64,000 nucleotides of DNA, taken from assembly GCA_937901085.1 (NCBI GenBank), contig CALCHQ010000086.1, forward strand, positions 5,509 to 69,508. The letters run 5' to 3'. Each line of letters opens with the position of its first letter. Within the stretch, counting starts at the first letter, position 1. The translations under genes were made by a program, and so were the position numbers. Below the pieces are notes generated by a model that worked only from the letters and a program-made list of their open reading frames with translations, did no database searches and was not told where the DNA came from. Positions 8,867-17,536 of the stretch are shown piece after piece. The stretch comes from an uncultured Verrucomicrobiales bacterium. Lineage in GTDB: Bacteria > Verrucomicrobiota > Verrucomicrobiia > Verrucomicrobiales > Akkermansiaceae.

Positions 8867-9460
8867 TCAGGCCCCCAGAAGCTGAAGAATCGTGCTGCGG
8901 GCGGCCTCATCCTGCACCGTACGCGCATGCGCAGCAGCATTGAGCCCATCCTCATCCAACAGCTCGGCATCGGCACCAGCCGCCAGCAACTGCTGCACCA
9001 TCTTCTCAAAACCAGACCAGGCGGCCACCATGAGCGCGGTCTCACCACTCCGGCTGCGGGCATCTACCGCAGCGCCGTTTTCAAGCAGAAGCGCTACCAG
9101 CGCGGGGTGATTGTGACGCACCGCGAAATGCAGGGGCGATTCTCCCTCCTTGTTCACGGCATTCACCTGGGCATTGTGCATCAGCAGCACGCGAGCCACC
9201 TCCAGGTGTCCCTCTCCGGCGGCCGTCATGAGGGCGGTTGTGCCGTCTGCCCCCACCGCTTCCACGCAGGCACCCTGCTCCACCATACGTTGAACCGCCA
9301 GCGCATCCCCCAGACGCGACCATTCAGCCAGCAAGGCAGTTTCCTCCGGGGCAAGAGCCGCCTGAGAGGGCATGTGGGGAGCCAGCACCACCGCAGCGAG
9401 AACACAGAGAGCCGCTACTATGCCGCCCAGAATCGGGATATAGCGCATTTTTTTCTTCAT
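8867..9460 (-). CDS. small exported ankyrin-repeat protein
   Basis: 197 residues from the ATG at 9460. A Lys-rich start plus hydrophobic stretch (MKKKMRYIPILGGIVAALCV) predicts a signal peptide or membrane anchor, so it works in the periplasm or at the membrane. Three clear ankyrin repeats follow: DGTTALMTAAGEGHLEVARV, EGESPLHFAVRHNHPALVAL and SGETALMVAAWSGFEKMVQQ. A degenerate fourth repeat closes the protein. Its ATG overlaps the argD stop by one base (TGATG), indicating translational coupling. The upstream TTG lies inside argD and was not used. Function unknown. Confidence 0.82.
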   Translation of the reverse strand: MKKKMRYIPILGGIVAALCVLAAVVLAPHMPSQAALAPEETALLAEWSRLGDALAVQRMVEQGACVEAVGADGTTALMTAAGEGHLEVARVLLMHNAQVNAVNKEGESPLHFAVRHNHPALVALLLENGAAVDARSRSGETALMVAAWSGFEKMVQQLLAAGADAELLDEDGLNAAAHARTVQDEAARSTILQLLGA

Positions 9461-10698
9461 CAGGCCAGAGAGCAAAGAACTGTTTTCAGAATGGAGAGAC
9501 CTTCTGCCAGAACCTCCTCCGGCACATTGAGCGCTGGAATGAGACGCAGCGTATCAGGCCCGGCAGGACAAGCCAGCAGCCCGGCCTCGCGGCAGAGCGT
9601 GTTCACATAGCCCGCCGGAGTCTGGCCGGCAGGCACAGCAAAAGAATTCGGACGGAAGCCGACACCGCGCAACAGCCCCAGGCCACGCACCGTTTCCACA
9701 CAAGGGAGATTCCAGCCTTCAACTGTGTCCTTGATTTGAGCGCCCAGACGGGCGGCTCGTTCCACCAGGCCCTGCTCCAGCACTTCGGTCACCACCGCCA
9801 GCGAGGTCGAGCATGCCAGCGGCGTGCCACCGTAGGTAGAACCGTGCGAGCCGGGACACATGATGGAAGAAAGGGGCGTGCCCTCAGCATCGATGGTGCG
9901 GTTGCTCACCCAGAAGCAGCCAATGGGGAATCCACCGCCGATACCCTTGGCACAGGATACCAGGTCAGGTTCCAGTTCGGGGCAGATAGCCTTCCAGCCC
10001 ATCGTAGCGCCGCAGCGTCCCACGCCACATTGTACCTCATCAATCATGAGCATGAGGTCATGCTGGCGGCAAAGTTCTGCCACCCCGCGCAGGAATTCCG
10101 GCGAGGCCGGATTCACGCCACCTTCACCCTGAACCGCCTCCAGCATAATGCCGCAGGTCACAGGGGAAACAGCCGAACGGAGTGCTTCCAGGTCATTGAA
10201 ATCCACATACTTGAACCCGGTCAGCAAGGGATCGAACTCCAGCTGCACCTTTTCCTGCCCCGTAGCGGCCAGCGTACCCAGCGTGCGGCCGTGGAAACTC
10301 TTGTTGAAGGTAATCACCTCGTAGCGGGGAGAACCATCGGCAGCGGGGCGGCGGTGTCCGAATCGGCGGGCGGTCTTGATGACCCCCTCATTCGCCTCTG
10401 CACCCGAATTGCAGAAGAACACACGACCGGGAATACCGATGAGCTTTTCCACCACAGTTTCGGCCAGACGAGCCTGGCCGGGAATACCATAGAGATTGGA
10501 GCAATGCATGAGCGTACCAGCCTGCTCGGTGAGCGCCTTCACCACGGCCGGATGGCAATGACCGAGCGAACAAGTGGCGATACCGGCGCAGAAATCCACA
10601 TAGCGCCTTCCCTCCGTATCATACAGGTAAGAACCCTCACCACGCGCCGCATCCAGAGGAGCGCGCCCATACGTCGGCAATACATACTGTTCGTTCAT
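9460..10698 (-). CDS. argD: acetylornithine aminotransferase-type class III aminotransferase
   Basis: 412 residues. It is a PLP-dependent class III aminotransferase; the best match by pattern is ArgD, which makes N-acetylornithine from the semialdehyde in arginine synthesis. Visible features are FCNSGAEANEGVIKTAR (about 95-111), the PLP-binding IDEVQCGVGR with Asp220, and the Schiff-base lysine Lys251 in SCAKGIGGGFPIG. ATG at 10698 follows the promoter by 10 bases. An upstream TTG overlaps the -35 and was rejected. No other arg genes are nearby. A related ornithine or GABA aminotransferase remains possible. Confidence 0.85.
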   Translation of the reverse strand: MNEQYVLPTYGRAPLDAARGEGSYLYDTEGRRYVDFCAGIATCSLGHCHPAVVKALTEQAGTLMHCSNLYGIPGQARLAETVVEKLIGIPGRVFFCNSGAEANEGVIKTARRFGHRRPAADGSPRYEVITFNKSFHGRTLGTLAATGQEKVQLEFDPLLTGFKYVDFNDLEALRSAVSPVTCGIMLEAVQGEGGVNPASPEFLRGVAELCRQHDLMLMIDEVQCGVGRCGATMGWKAICPELEPDLVSCAKGIGGGFPIGCFWVSNRTIDAEGTPLSSIMCPGSHGSTYGGTPLACSTSLAVVTEVLEQGLVERAARLGAQIKDTVEGWNLPCVETVRGLGLLRGVGFRPNSFAVPAGQTPAGYVNTLCREAGLLACPAGPDTLRLIPALNVPEEVLAEGLSILKTVLCSLA

Positions 10699-10708
10699 AT
10701 CTGCCACA

Positions 10709-10737
10709 AATCTACACCCTTGCGGCGTATTTGTCAA
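10709..10737 (-). promoter_or_regulatory. predicted promoter of argD
   Basis: Minus strand: TTGACA (10737-10732), 17-base spacer, TAGATT (10714-10709). The start codon lies 10 bases downstream. Confidence 0.65.
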
Positions 10738-10768
10738 TCATTTCACGACCGCAGAGCCGGCAGACGGC

Positions 10769-12289
10769 TCACTTGGGCTGCTGGGGCTGAGGCTTGGGTG
10801 CGGGGCGCAGCTCCGGCATGTGCTTTTCGGCTATCTTCTGCACCGCAGGGCGGAAGACCGACTGAGGTGTCTTTTCCAGCAGGCGCTGCATAAGCAGGCG
10901 GCCATAGCGTCCGTCCTTGCTGACAAAGGCAAAATGAGCCTGCATCAGCTCCGTACGCACCTGATTGCGTTCGTCCTGCGCGCGGCGGCCCACCTGACCG
11001 AACGCCTCGATGGCGGCAGGATAATCCTTCAGGCCGGCATAATGCCATGCCAGCATTTCCAGCAACTGGGCATACGCCGGATTTCCCATGCGCTGTTGCA
11101 CCACCTGAGCCATGCCGTCCCGGTTTCCCCCGGTGGTCATCATCAACTGCCGCCACATGGCAAAGGCATTGTTCGGCGGGGCTACATTCCGGTTCAGAGC
11201 CTCATAGGGACGGTACAGCGGGTCACCCAGCACCACTCCCTGCCAGGAAAGCCAGGGGGTAGCCATGAGGGCAGCCTCTGCCACCGTGTAGCCCTGCAGG
11301 AGGCGGTCGTGGAACACATCCAGCCGGAGCGTGCCGCCCAGCGTGGGTTCATACACATTACCCGATGTCACCACCGCACCCCGCTGCAGCAGAGCCCCCA
11401 CCCAGGTATTCGCGTTCTTGACGGAGGTTCCGCTGAAGGAATGCAGGTGCATGGCAACAGCCCCCGGAGCAAAGCGGAAGCCGGCATGCGTTCTGGCATT
11501 GAACGGGCCATGGGCATGATGCGTGTACCAACCGTAATAGACCGCCGTATCCTGCATGAGCGGGAACGCCGGAGGCAGCAGTTCCCGTGCCCTCTCGTGA
11601 AACAAGGGCAGTCCCTTTTCGCGGGCCTGCCCGGCAATGGCCGAGAACCACTTATCGCCCTCGGCATACGGACCGCCCTGGTCCACTACCGTCCAGCCCC
11701 ATAGACCGCCCCGGCGTTCCACTTCGGCAGGGTACTGAATCATGCGGCGGATGGCATCGTCATCGGGGGCATCAATGCGGGTCACCGCCAGCACAGGAGG
11801 CTTGGTATGCTCCAGCTTGCCCGTCTTATTGAAGAAAGGATTGACCAGCGGCCCCTGGAGGGGGTACTTCGCCCCCAGCAGCATGAGTTCAGAATCCACC
11901 GATGCACAGTTCTGTGTCTGATTCGTCGCTTTCTTTCCCGGCTCAGCATCCTCCTTGATACGCAGGGGCAGATCCGGCATCAGTACCAGAGCCCGCACAG
12001 GCTTTGTTCCCCGTCCGGGCATAGCCGGGATGCTCCACCCCTTCTGCTCCATCTGCAGCAGGAGTGAATAGCGGATTTTAGTATCGAAATCCTGCCGGGA
12101 AATGGTTTCCCCTTTCAGCCCCGTCAGGCCGAGGCAGTTGCCATACGGCACCTCGCGTCTGTTGCAATAGGCCCGCGCGCATTGCTCACTCCGCAGGGAA
12201 ATGGCATTGTACACCACCACCACCTGCTCCGGCAGCAGGGCAACAGCCGCCGAACAGCCCAGAATCAAGGTAAGCAGCAGACGGAACAT
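10769..12289 (-). CDS. TIGR03790-family exported protein
   Basis: 506 residues. An N-terminal hydrophobic segment (MFRLLLTLILGCSAAVALLP) looks like a signal peptide. The next stretch EQVVVVYNAISLRSEQCARA and the REVPYGNCLGL motif match what I recall of TIGR03790. From memory, that family has no known function and occurs only in species that carry exosortase. The C-terminal part contains TPR-like helices and ends in a Pro/Gln-rich tail. The ATG at 12289 has a strong Shine-Dalgarno sequence (AAGGAGG) seven bases upstream, overlapping the ffh stop codon. This makes ATG far better than the GTG two codons earlier. Confidence 0.72.
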   Translation of the reverse strand: MFRLLLTLILGCSAAVALLPEQVVVVYNAISLRSEQCARAYCNRREVPYGNCLGLTGLKGETISRQDFDTKIRYSLLLQMEQKGWSIPAMPGRGTKPVRALVLMPDLPLRIKEDAEPGKKATNQTQNCASVDSELMLLGAKYPLQGPLVNPFFNKTGKLEHTKPPVLAVTRIDAPDDDAIRRMIQYPAEVERRGGLWGWTVVDQGGPYAEGDKWFSAIAGQAREKGLPLFHERARELLPPAFPLMQDTAVYYGWYTHHAHGPFNARTHAGFRFAPGAVAMHLHSFSGTSVKNANTWVGALLQRGAVVTSGNVYEPTLGGTLRLDVFHDRLLQGYTVAEAALMATPWLSWQGVVLGDPLYRPYEALNRNVAPPNNAFAMWRQLMMTTGGNRDGMAQVVQQRMGNPAYAQLLEMLAWHYAGLKDYPAAIEAFGQVGRRAQDERNQVRTELMQAHFAFVSKDGRYGRLLMQRLLEKTPQSVFRPAVQKIAEKHMPELRPAPKPQPQQPK

Positions 12290-12295
12290 AACCAC

Positions 12296-12304
12296 CCCTC
12301 CTTA
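12296..12304 (-). promoter_or_regulatory. strong Shine-Dalgarno overlapping the ffh stop codon
   Basis: Minus strand TAAGGAGG: the ffh TAA stop is also the first part of the ribosome-binding site for the TIGR03790 gene, whose ATG is at 12289. This fixes that start and suggests termination-coupled initiation. It stands out because most other starts here have no recognisable SD. Confidence 0.75.
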
Positions 12305-13834
12305 ACGCCTGCGGAACAGGCCGCTGAACGCTCCAATACCCTTGGGCATCTTCGGGCGCGCGCCACCGGCGCCGCCCATCAGGGAGGAAAGGTCGGGCAT
12401 CTGGCTCATATCGGGCATGCCGCCCTGCCCCATCAGCGCCCCCATATCGGGCATACCGCCGCCCTGGCCATTCATCATGGCGCCCATATCGGGCATGCCG
12501 CCCTTGGCACCCTTCATGAGGCTCTTCATCATGCCACCCATCTTGCCCTTGCCGCCCATCATCTCCTTCATTTCCTTGAAGTTCTTGATAAAGCGGTTCA
12601 CCTCAATCTCCGACACGCCGGATCCCTTGGCAATACGACGGCGGCGGCTCGGAATGAGCAACTTGTAATTCAAGCGCTCGGCCGGAGTCATCGACAACAC
12701 AATAGCCTCCATGCGCTTCATGCGCTTCGGGTCCATTGCCCCCTCCGGCAGTTGCTTACGAATCTTGCTGAAGCCCGGCAGCAGCCCCAGCAGGCCTTCC
12801 AGCGGCCCCAGACTCTGCATCATCTTCATCTGGCTGAGGAAATCATTGAAATTGAATTCTCCGCTCATCATGCGGGTCATGGAATTCATCGCCGATTCCT
12901 GGTCAATCTTCTCGGCGGCCTTTTCCACCAGTCCCACGATATCGCCCATGCCCAGGATGCGGTCTGCCATGCGCTGCGGTACAAAGGGGCCGAACATGTC
13001 GAGCTTCTCTCCCTCGCCCATGTACTTGATGGGCTTGCCGGTGATGGCGCGCATGGAAAGAGCCGCACCACCGCGGGCATCACCATCGAGCTTGGTCAGG
13101 ATGATACCCGTAAGCCCCACCGCCTGGTTGAAGGCCTGAGCCACGCGCACCGCCTGCTGACCCGTAGCGGCATCGGCCACGAGCAAGGATTCCTGGGCAT
13201 TCAGGAACTTAGCAAGCTTCTTGAGTTCTGCCACCAGTTCCTCATCCACCTCCTGCCGGCCGGCGGTATCAAAGATAATCACATCGTGTTCCTGCCCCTC
13301 TGCCCATTTGAGGGCATCCTTGGCCACACGAATCACATCCTTTTCCGAAGCAGAGGGTGTATACACCGGCACCTCAATCTGAGCCGCCAGCGTGGCCAAC
13401 TGGTCAATAGCCGCCGGGCGGATAAGGTCACAGGCCACCAGCAGGGGCTTGTGACCCTCCATTTTGAGGCGGCGTGCCAGCTTGGCGCTGGTGGTCGTCT
13501 TACCAGCACCGTTGAGACCCACCACAAGAATGCGGGCAGGAGCAGGTTCCAGCTGCAGCGGTGCGGCATCGCCACCCAGCAGCTCGGCCAGCTGGTCGCG
13601 GAAAATCTTCACGATCTGCTCACCCGGCTTCACAGACTTGAGTACCTTTTCGCCCATGGCCTCCTCCTTGACGTGGGCAATGAACTCCCGCGCCACGCTG
13701 TATTCCACATCGGCGTCAAGCAGAGCCATGCGTACATCGCGCAGCGCATCCTTGATATTGGACTCGGAAATCTTGCTCAGCCCGCGCATTTTGCGGAAGG
13801 CATCATCGAGCTTGTCAGAGAGGAGTGAAAACAT
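12302..13834 (-). CDS. ffh: signal recognition particle GTPase Ffh
   Basis: 510 residues. Ffh binds 4.5S RNA and hydrophobic signal sequences and delivers nascent membrane proteins to FtsY. The N domain (about 1-95) precedes the GTPase domain. The P-loop GLNGAGKTTTSAKL (106-119) has Asn and Ala where most Ffh have Gln and Ser. Other motifs are DTAGRQEVDEELV, TKLDGDARGGAAL and the closing GEGEKLDMFGPF. The Met-rich M domain ends in an extended Gly-Met-Pro-Asp repeat region (residues about 440-490). ATG at 13834 directly follows a strong promoter by six bases, so the mRNA is probably leaderless. Confidence 0.97.
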   Translation of the reverse strand: MFSLLSDKLDDAFRKMRGLSKISESNIKDALRDVRMALLDADVEYSVAREFIAHVKEEAMGEKVLKSVKPGEQIVKIFRDQLAELLGGDAAPLQLEPAPARILVVGLNGAGKTTTSAKLARRLKMEGHKPLLVACDLIRPAAIDQLATLAAQIEVPVYTPSASEKDVIRVAKDALKWAEGQEHDVIIFDTAGRQEVDEELVAELKKLAKFLNAQESLLVADAATGQQAVRVAQAFNQAVGLTGIILTKLDGDARGGAALSMRAITGKPIKYMGEGEKLDMFGPFVPQRMADRILGMGDIVGLVEKAAEKIDQESAMNSMTRMMSGEFNFNDFLSQMKMMQSLGPLEGLLGLLPGFSKIRKQLPEGAMDPKRMKRMEAIVLSMTPAERLNYKLLIPSRRRRIAKGSGVSEIEVNRFIKNFKEMKEMMGGKGKMGGMMKSLMKGAKGGMPDMGAMMNGQGGGMPDMGALMGQGGMPDMSQMPDLSSLMGGAGGARPKMPKGIGAFSGLFRRR

Positions 13835-13840
13835 AAGTAG

Positions 13841-13869
13841 AACTTAACAGAAAACTCGCATAGTGTCAA
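13841..13869 (-). promoter_or_regulatory. predicted leaderless promoter of ffh
   Basis: Minus strand: TTGACA (13869-13864), 17-base spacer, TAAGTT (13846-13841). The ATG at 13834 starts six bases after the -10, the usual position of +1. The -35 overlaps the stop codon of the upstream Nudix gene. Confidence 0.7.
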
Positions 13870-14297
13870 GCAACCGGGCCGTCAGCATGAAAGTCGGGAA
13901 GAGAGCGCAGCCGGGGCAGCAACACCACATCTGCCGGCAGCCACGGAACAGAGTCCAGCGCATCGGGTGCCAGCCAGCGGAAATCCGTATGCTCGCGCAG
14001 TTGCACGGTGCTGCCCTGCATCCGGCACAGGTAGCAGCGCATACTCAGATGAAAGGCAGGATAATCCCACTCCACGGTGTGCAGCAGACACCCCACCTGA
14101 ACCTGCACCCCCAGTTCCTCCATCATTTCCCGCTCCAGCGCAGCCTGCGGAGTCTCCCCCGCCTCAATCTTGCCGCCAGGAAATTCCCAACCGCCGCCGT
14201 GTTTATGCTCAGGGCATCTGACGGCAAGTACACGACCGGACGAATCACGAACAACAGCGGCCACGACTTCCACCGTTCTGCGAGGCTGGGTATCCAT
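13866..14297 (-). CDS. Nudix hydrolase, MutT-like (8-oxo-dGTP diphosphatase type)
   Basis: 143 residues, the usual MutT size. The Nudix box (residues 42-64; consensus GX5EX7REUXEEXGU) is complete, with Gly42, Glu48, Arg56, Glu57, Glu60, Glu61 and Gly63. Enzymes of this type remove pyrophosphate from oxidised nucleotides such as 8-oxo-dGTP. Flanking sequence (VVAAVVRDSSGRVLAV and HTDFRWLAPDAL) is typical of MutT/NudG. The start at 14297 lies seven bases after a predicted promoter. The alternative in-frame ATG at 14309 and TTG at 14333 lie within promoter elements. The substrate is inferred from family only. Confidence 0.85.
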   Translation of the reverse strand: MDTQPRRTVEVVAAVVRDSSGRVLAVRCPEHKHGGGWEFPGGKIEAGETPQAALEREMMEELGVQVQVGCLLHTVEWDYPAFHLSMRCYLCRMQGSTVQLREHTDFRWLAPDALDSVPWLPADVVLLPRLRSLPDFHADGPVA

Positions 14298-14304
14298 GCC
14301 CCGC

Positions 14305-14333
14305 ACCATAGCACAAAGTTCTTCAAATGGCAA
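14305..14333 (-). promoter_or_regulatory. predicted near-leaderless promoter of the Nudix gene
   Basis: Minus strand: TTGCCA (14333-14328), 17-base spacer, TATGGT (14310-14305). Seven bases separate it from the ATG at 14297. Confidence 0.6.
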
Positions 14334-14335
14334 GC

Positions 14336-15607
14336 CTAGCGCCAGCGGGCAATCGTTTCCCCGGTAAAGGCAAGGAAGAACAAAAGCATCACCATGCCCA
14401 GCAATTCGCGATTATCTACCCACAGGCTGTACCCCACCCCCAGCAGGAGCAAGAGCATCAGCCCACCGCCCACAAGGATTTCCCAGACCGGGGTCTGCGT
14501 CTGCCGCCGCAGCTTCCAATGCGCAACATACACCGCCATGTAGCTGACCAGAAAGGTAGCACCGGCCAGGCGCGCCGTTTCCTCCAGCTGCAGCCCCACA
14601 CCCAGCACCACACTGAGCAACAACAGGAGCAGATAGCCCCAGCTCGTCCCATTGCCCAGCACCCTCTGCGGGCGGAACAAGCGTCCCAGCTCACTATGAC
14701 GGGCCAGTCCGTCCTCCAGCCGGAGCATGCTGAACAAGGTCGTGTTGATGGCCGAAGCCGTGGCCACCAGCGCCGCCAGAGACACGAGCGCATACCCGGT
14801 CTTTCCCAGCAGAGGCGCGGCAGCCGCCGCCACCGCCGTATCAGCATCACGCGCCAGCAGCACAGGCGCCACCTCGCGGGTAATGACCAGCGCCAGCGCC
14901 ATATACAACAGCATTACCAGCAGCACGGCCACCGGAATCAGCACCGGGAGCTGCCGTCCGGGCGCAGCCAGATTCGGAGCGGCATTAGCCATCATGCCAT
15001 AGCCGGAGTAAGCGAAGAAAGTTATCCCGACGCTGCCGAACAAAGCCGCCGGGTGCAGGTGCATTCCAGCCACCTGCGGCAGGGAATCATCGATACCGGG
15101 CACACCCGCCCCCACCAGCAGCAGCAGCACACTCACCTTGATGAGTACCAGCAGGCACTCCACCCTGCCCACCAGCTGCGCCACCTGCATATTCAACCCA
15201 CCCAGCAGCACAATGATACCCACCGTGAACCATGCTGCCGCCGGTGCCGGCAGCCCGAAGAACTGCAGAAGGGCGCGTGCATACGCCCCGAAAGCCTGCC
15301 CCACCAGCGCCACACTCAGCAGCAGTGTCACCAGATACACCAGGCTCAGTCCCCCCGCCAGTACGCCCGGTCTGAATGCCTCATTGAAATAATCCAGCAT
15401 GCCACCGGAAGTCGGGTAGCGCGCCCCCAGCCGTCCGAAGGCCAGGCCGCTGAACACCGCAACCACGCCCCCCAGGAAAAAGGAAAGCCACACCGCCTGC
15501 CCGGCCACCAGGGCAACCTGTCCCATGAGCGAAAAGACACCTGCGCCAACCATGGCACCAATGCCCAGGCACACCACAGCCAGACTGCTCATTCGTCCCT
15601 GCTTCAT
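14336..15607 (-). CDS. APC-superfamily amino acid permease
   Basis: 423 residues with about twelve hydrophobic segments, as expected for amino acid-polyamine-organocation permeases. The TM1 signature GIGAMVGAGVFSLMGQVA (about residues 15-32) contains the substrate-backbone-binding Gly-rich break. Another conserved stretch is FFAYSGYGMMANAAPNL near the middle (TM6). It sits in the inner membrane and probably imports or exchanges an amino acid, but which one is not evident. The start at 15607 (MKQGRMSS) places a short cytoplasmic tail before TM1. A weaker promoter (TTGCTG-N18-TACGCT) ends 9 bases before it. The promoter of the next gene (Nudix) lies just downstream of the stop. Confidence 0.88.
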   Translation of the reverse strand: MKQGRMSSLAVVCLGIGAMVGAGVFSLMGQVALVAGQAVWLSFFLGGVVAVFSGLAFGRLGARYPTSGGMLDYFNEAFRPGVLAGGLSLVYLVTLLLSVALVGQAFGAYARALLQFFGLPAPAAAWFTVGIIVLLGGLNMQVAQLVGRVECLLVLIKVSVLLLLVGAGVPGIDDSLPQVAGMHLHPAALFGSVGITFFAYSGYGMMANAAPNLAAPGRQLPVLIPVAVLLVMLLYMALALVITREVAPVLLARDADTAVAAAAAPLLGKTGYALVSLAALVATASAINTTLFSMLRLEDGLARHSELGRLFRPQRVLGNGTSWGYLLLLLLSVVLGVGLQLEETARLAGATFLVSYMAVYVAHWKLRRQTQTPVWEILVGGGLMLLLLLGVGYSLWVDNRELLGMVMLLFFLAFTGETIARWR

Positions 15608-15616
15608 CACTCGGCA

Positions 15617-15646
15617 AGCGTAGCATCTGCCACGGCCGGGCAGCAA
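15617..15646 (-). promoter_or_regulatory. possible promoter of the APC permease
   Basis: Minus strand: TTGCTG (15646-15641), 18-base spacer, TACGCT (15622-15617), with the start codon 9 bases later. The match is weaker than for its neighbours. Confidence 0.4.
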
Positions 15647-15700
15647 GAAGTTAGCACTATCTGTTTTAGCGGTGCTGACACAGCGGGGCCGTTTTCATGC

Positions 15701-15728
15701 TTGCAACGCCGGGGGAAAAGCGTAGAAT
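15701..15728 (+). promoter_or_regulatory. predicted promoter of the PpiD-like gene
   Basis: TTGCAA (15701-15706), 16-base spacer, TAGAAT (15723-15728). The ATG at 15752 follows 23 bases later. It is divergent from the permease promoter. Confidence 0.65.
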
Positions 15729-15751
15729 AGCCGCATTAGCACGTTTTCATC

Positions 15752-17515
15752 ATGAGCGCACTCGAATTCATCCGCAAAAACTCCCTCCTCGTACTCATTG
15801 TTGTAGCCGGCGTAGGTCTCGGCCTGTTGATGATGGACTACGGCGACCGGGGCAGCATGTTTGTCAAGGATTACTACATCCAGGTGAACGGCACAGGCTA
15901 CACCTATCCGGAAACCGCCAACCTGGGCGAAACCGGGCAGAGCTATGTGCAGACCCTGCACAACAACACCAGCAGCAAACTGCGTTCCATGTTTGACAAG
16001 AACGAGAATGAAGAGCTGGATGACACCGAAATGGCCGCCCTGCAGGCCTGGACCACCGAACACCCGGAATACGATGCCTTCCTGCAGTTCCTCGGCGGTA
16101 TCCACCAGAGCTGGAGCTATGGTTTTGCCGATGACAACACCGTCAACATCGCCGTCAACCGCGCCGTGATTCAGGAACAGGCCCGCGAACTGGGCATCTC
16201 CCCCTCCAAGGAGCAGATTGACACCTACCTGCAGGCCATGCCCGTATTCAAGAAGGCCGACGGCAGCTTCGACCAGGAACTCTACCAGCGACTCACCGGT
16301 TTCCGCAACGGCGCAGCCAACAACCAGCAGGAAAAATCCTTCCGCAGCGTCATTGCCGACATGATGGTCTGGGAAGCCGTGGGCAACCTCATGACGGATG
16401 GACTGCAGCTCCAGAACAAGAGTACCAGCGACCTGGTGGATGTCATGAACCAGCAGCTGCGTGGCAAAACCGCCTGGCTTGCCAAGGACCGCCTGCCCGC
16501 CCCCGCCGAAGCCACCGAGGAAGAACTCAAGGCCTACTGGGAGCAGCACAAGGAAAACTACAAGAGCGCCGAACGCCGCATTATCTCCATCTACACCCTC
16601 ACCCCCGGCGAAGGCTCCAGCCTGGAAGCACTCATGGGCACGGCAGACCTCATCATGCAGGAGCTGTCGCAGGCCAACGGCAAGGGCTTTGACCAAAAAC
16701 TGGCAGCAGCTGCCGAAAACCCGGAAAACGAAGTCTTCACCTACCTGAATGCCCAGGGTAAGAGCCACGAAACCTTTGCCCTCTGCACCCTGGCCGATGC
16801 CCCCGAAGCCATGCGTCAGCAGGTGGAACACAACGGCAACACCACCACCCTGGCCGACATCGCCTTCAACGAAGTCGACACCGCCCCCGCCGTGGCCGAG
16901 TTTGAGGCCGCCAAAGCTGCCGGAACCGACGATGAACTGCCCAGCATCCGCCAGGTGCGCGGCTACTTCCCCACCTCCAACGGCAAGCTGGCCTTCATCC
17001 GCGTTGAAGCCATCGAGCCGCCCGCCGTGCTGGACTTCGAAGCAGCCCGCGCTGCCGCTGCGGCCGAGCTGCAGGCCGAACGCGCCGCCAACGCGCTGAC
17101 AGAGGCCTCCGCCAAGCTGTATGAGGAAATGACGGCCGCCTGCAACGAGGGCGGGCTTGAAGCCGCCTTTGCCAAGGCTGCCGAACACGGTGCCATCGTG
17201 GAGGATTTCGGGCCTGTGGGTCTGGGTATCTCCCACAAGGGTCTGCCCATGGGACTTGAAGTGCAGGCCCTCATCAGCGTTCCCAGCGGCAAGCTCGCCC
17301 CCATGGTATCCCTCAACACCGGTGCCCGCATCTCCGGCGTGACCGGCCGCACCGTGGAAACAGACGCTCAGTACACGGCCATGAAGTCCTTCATGTACAT
17401 TCCGGCCCAGAATGCCCGCCTGCGCGGCAACGTGCTGCTCGACTGGCTGCACGATGCCTACACCCGCTACAATGTACGCCTTTCCGAACACATCAAACTG
17501 ACCAACCAACAGTAA
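15752..17515 (+). CDS. PpiD/SurA-like membrane-anchored periplasmic foldase
   Basis: 587 residues. One N-terminal membrane segment (about 11-29, LLVLIVVAGVGLGLLMMD) anchors a large periplasmic part, as in PpiD. A SurA_N-like helical segment is visible around residues 130-240 (VNRAVIQEQARELGISPSKE). The following TEEELKAYWEQHKENYKSAE stretch matches the usual entry to the parvulin region. I cannot see a convincing active parvulin core, so it may act as a chaperone without isomerase activity. The C-terminus returns to long helices rich in Ala and Glu. It precedes the POT gene by 21 bases, so they are likely cotranscribed. Confidence 0.75.
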   Translation: MSALEFIRKNSLLVLIVVAGVGLGLLMMDYGDRGSMFVKDYYIQVNGTGYTYPETANLGETGQSYVQTLHNNTSSKLRSMFDKNENEELDDTEMAALQAWTTEHPEYDAFLQFLGGIHQSWSYGFADDNTVNIAVNRAVIQEQARELGISPSKEQIDTYLQAMPVFKKADGSFDQELYQRLTGFRNGAANNQQEKSFRSVIADMMVWEAVGNLMTDGLQLQNKSTSDLVDVMNQQLRGKTAWLAKDRLPAPAEATEEELKAYWEQHKENYKSAERRIISIYTLTPGEGSSLEALMGTADLIMQELSQANGKGFDQKLAAAAENPENEVFTYLNAQGKSHETFALCTLADAPEAMRQQVEHNGNTTTLADIAFNEVDTAPAVAEFEAAKAAGTDDELPSIRQVRGYFPTSNGKLAFIRVEAIEPPAVLDFEAARAAAAAELQAERAANALTEASAKLYEEMTAACNEGGLEAAFAKAAEHGAIVEDFGPVGLGISHKGLPMGLEVQALISVPSGKLAPMVSLNTGARISGVTGRTVETDAQYTAMKSFMYIPAQNARLRGNVLLDWLHDAYTRYNVRLSEHIKLTNQQ

Positions 17516-17536
17516 CCATAGAACACACGATACGTC

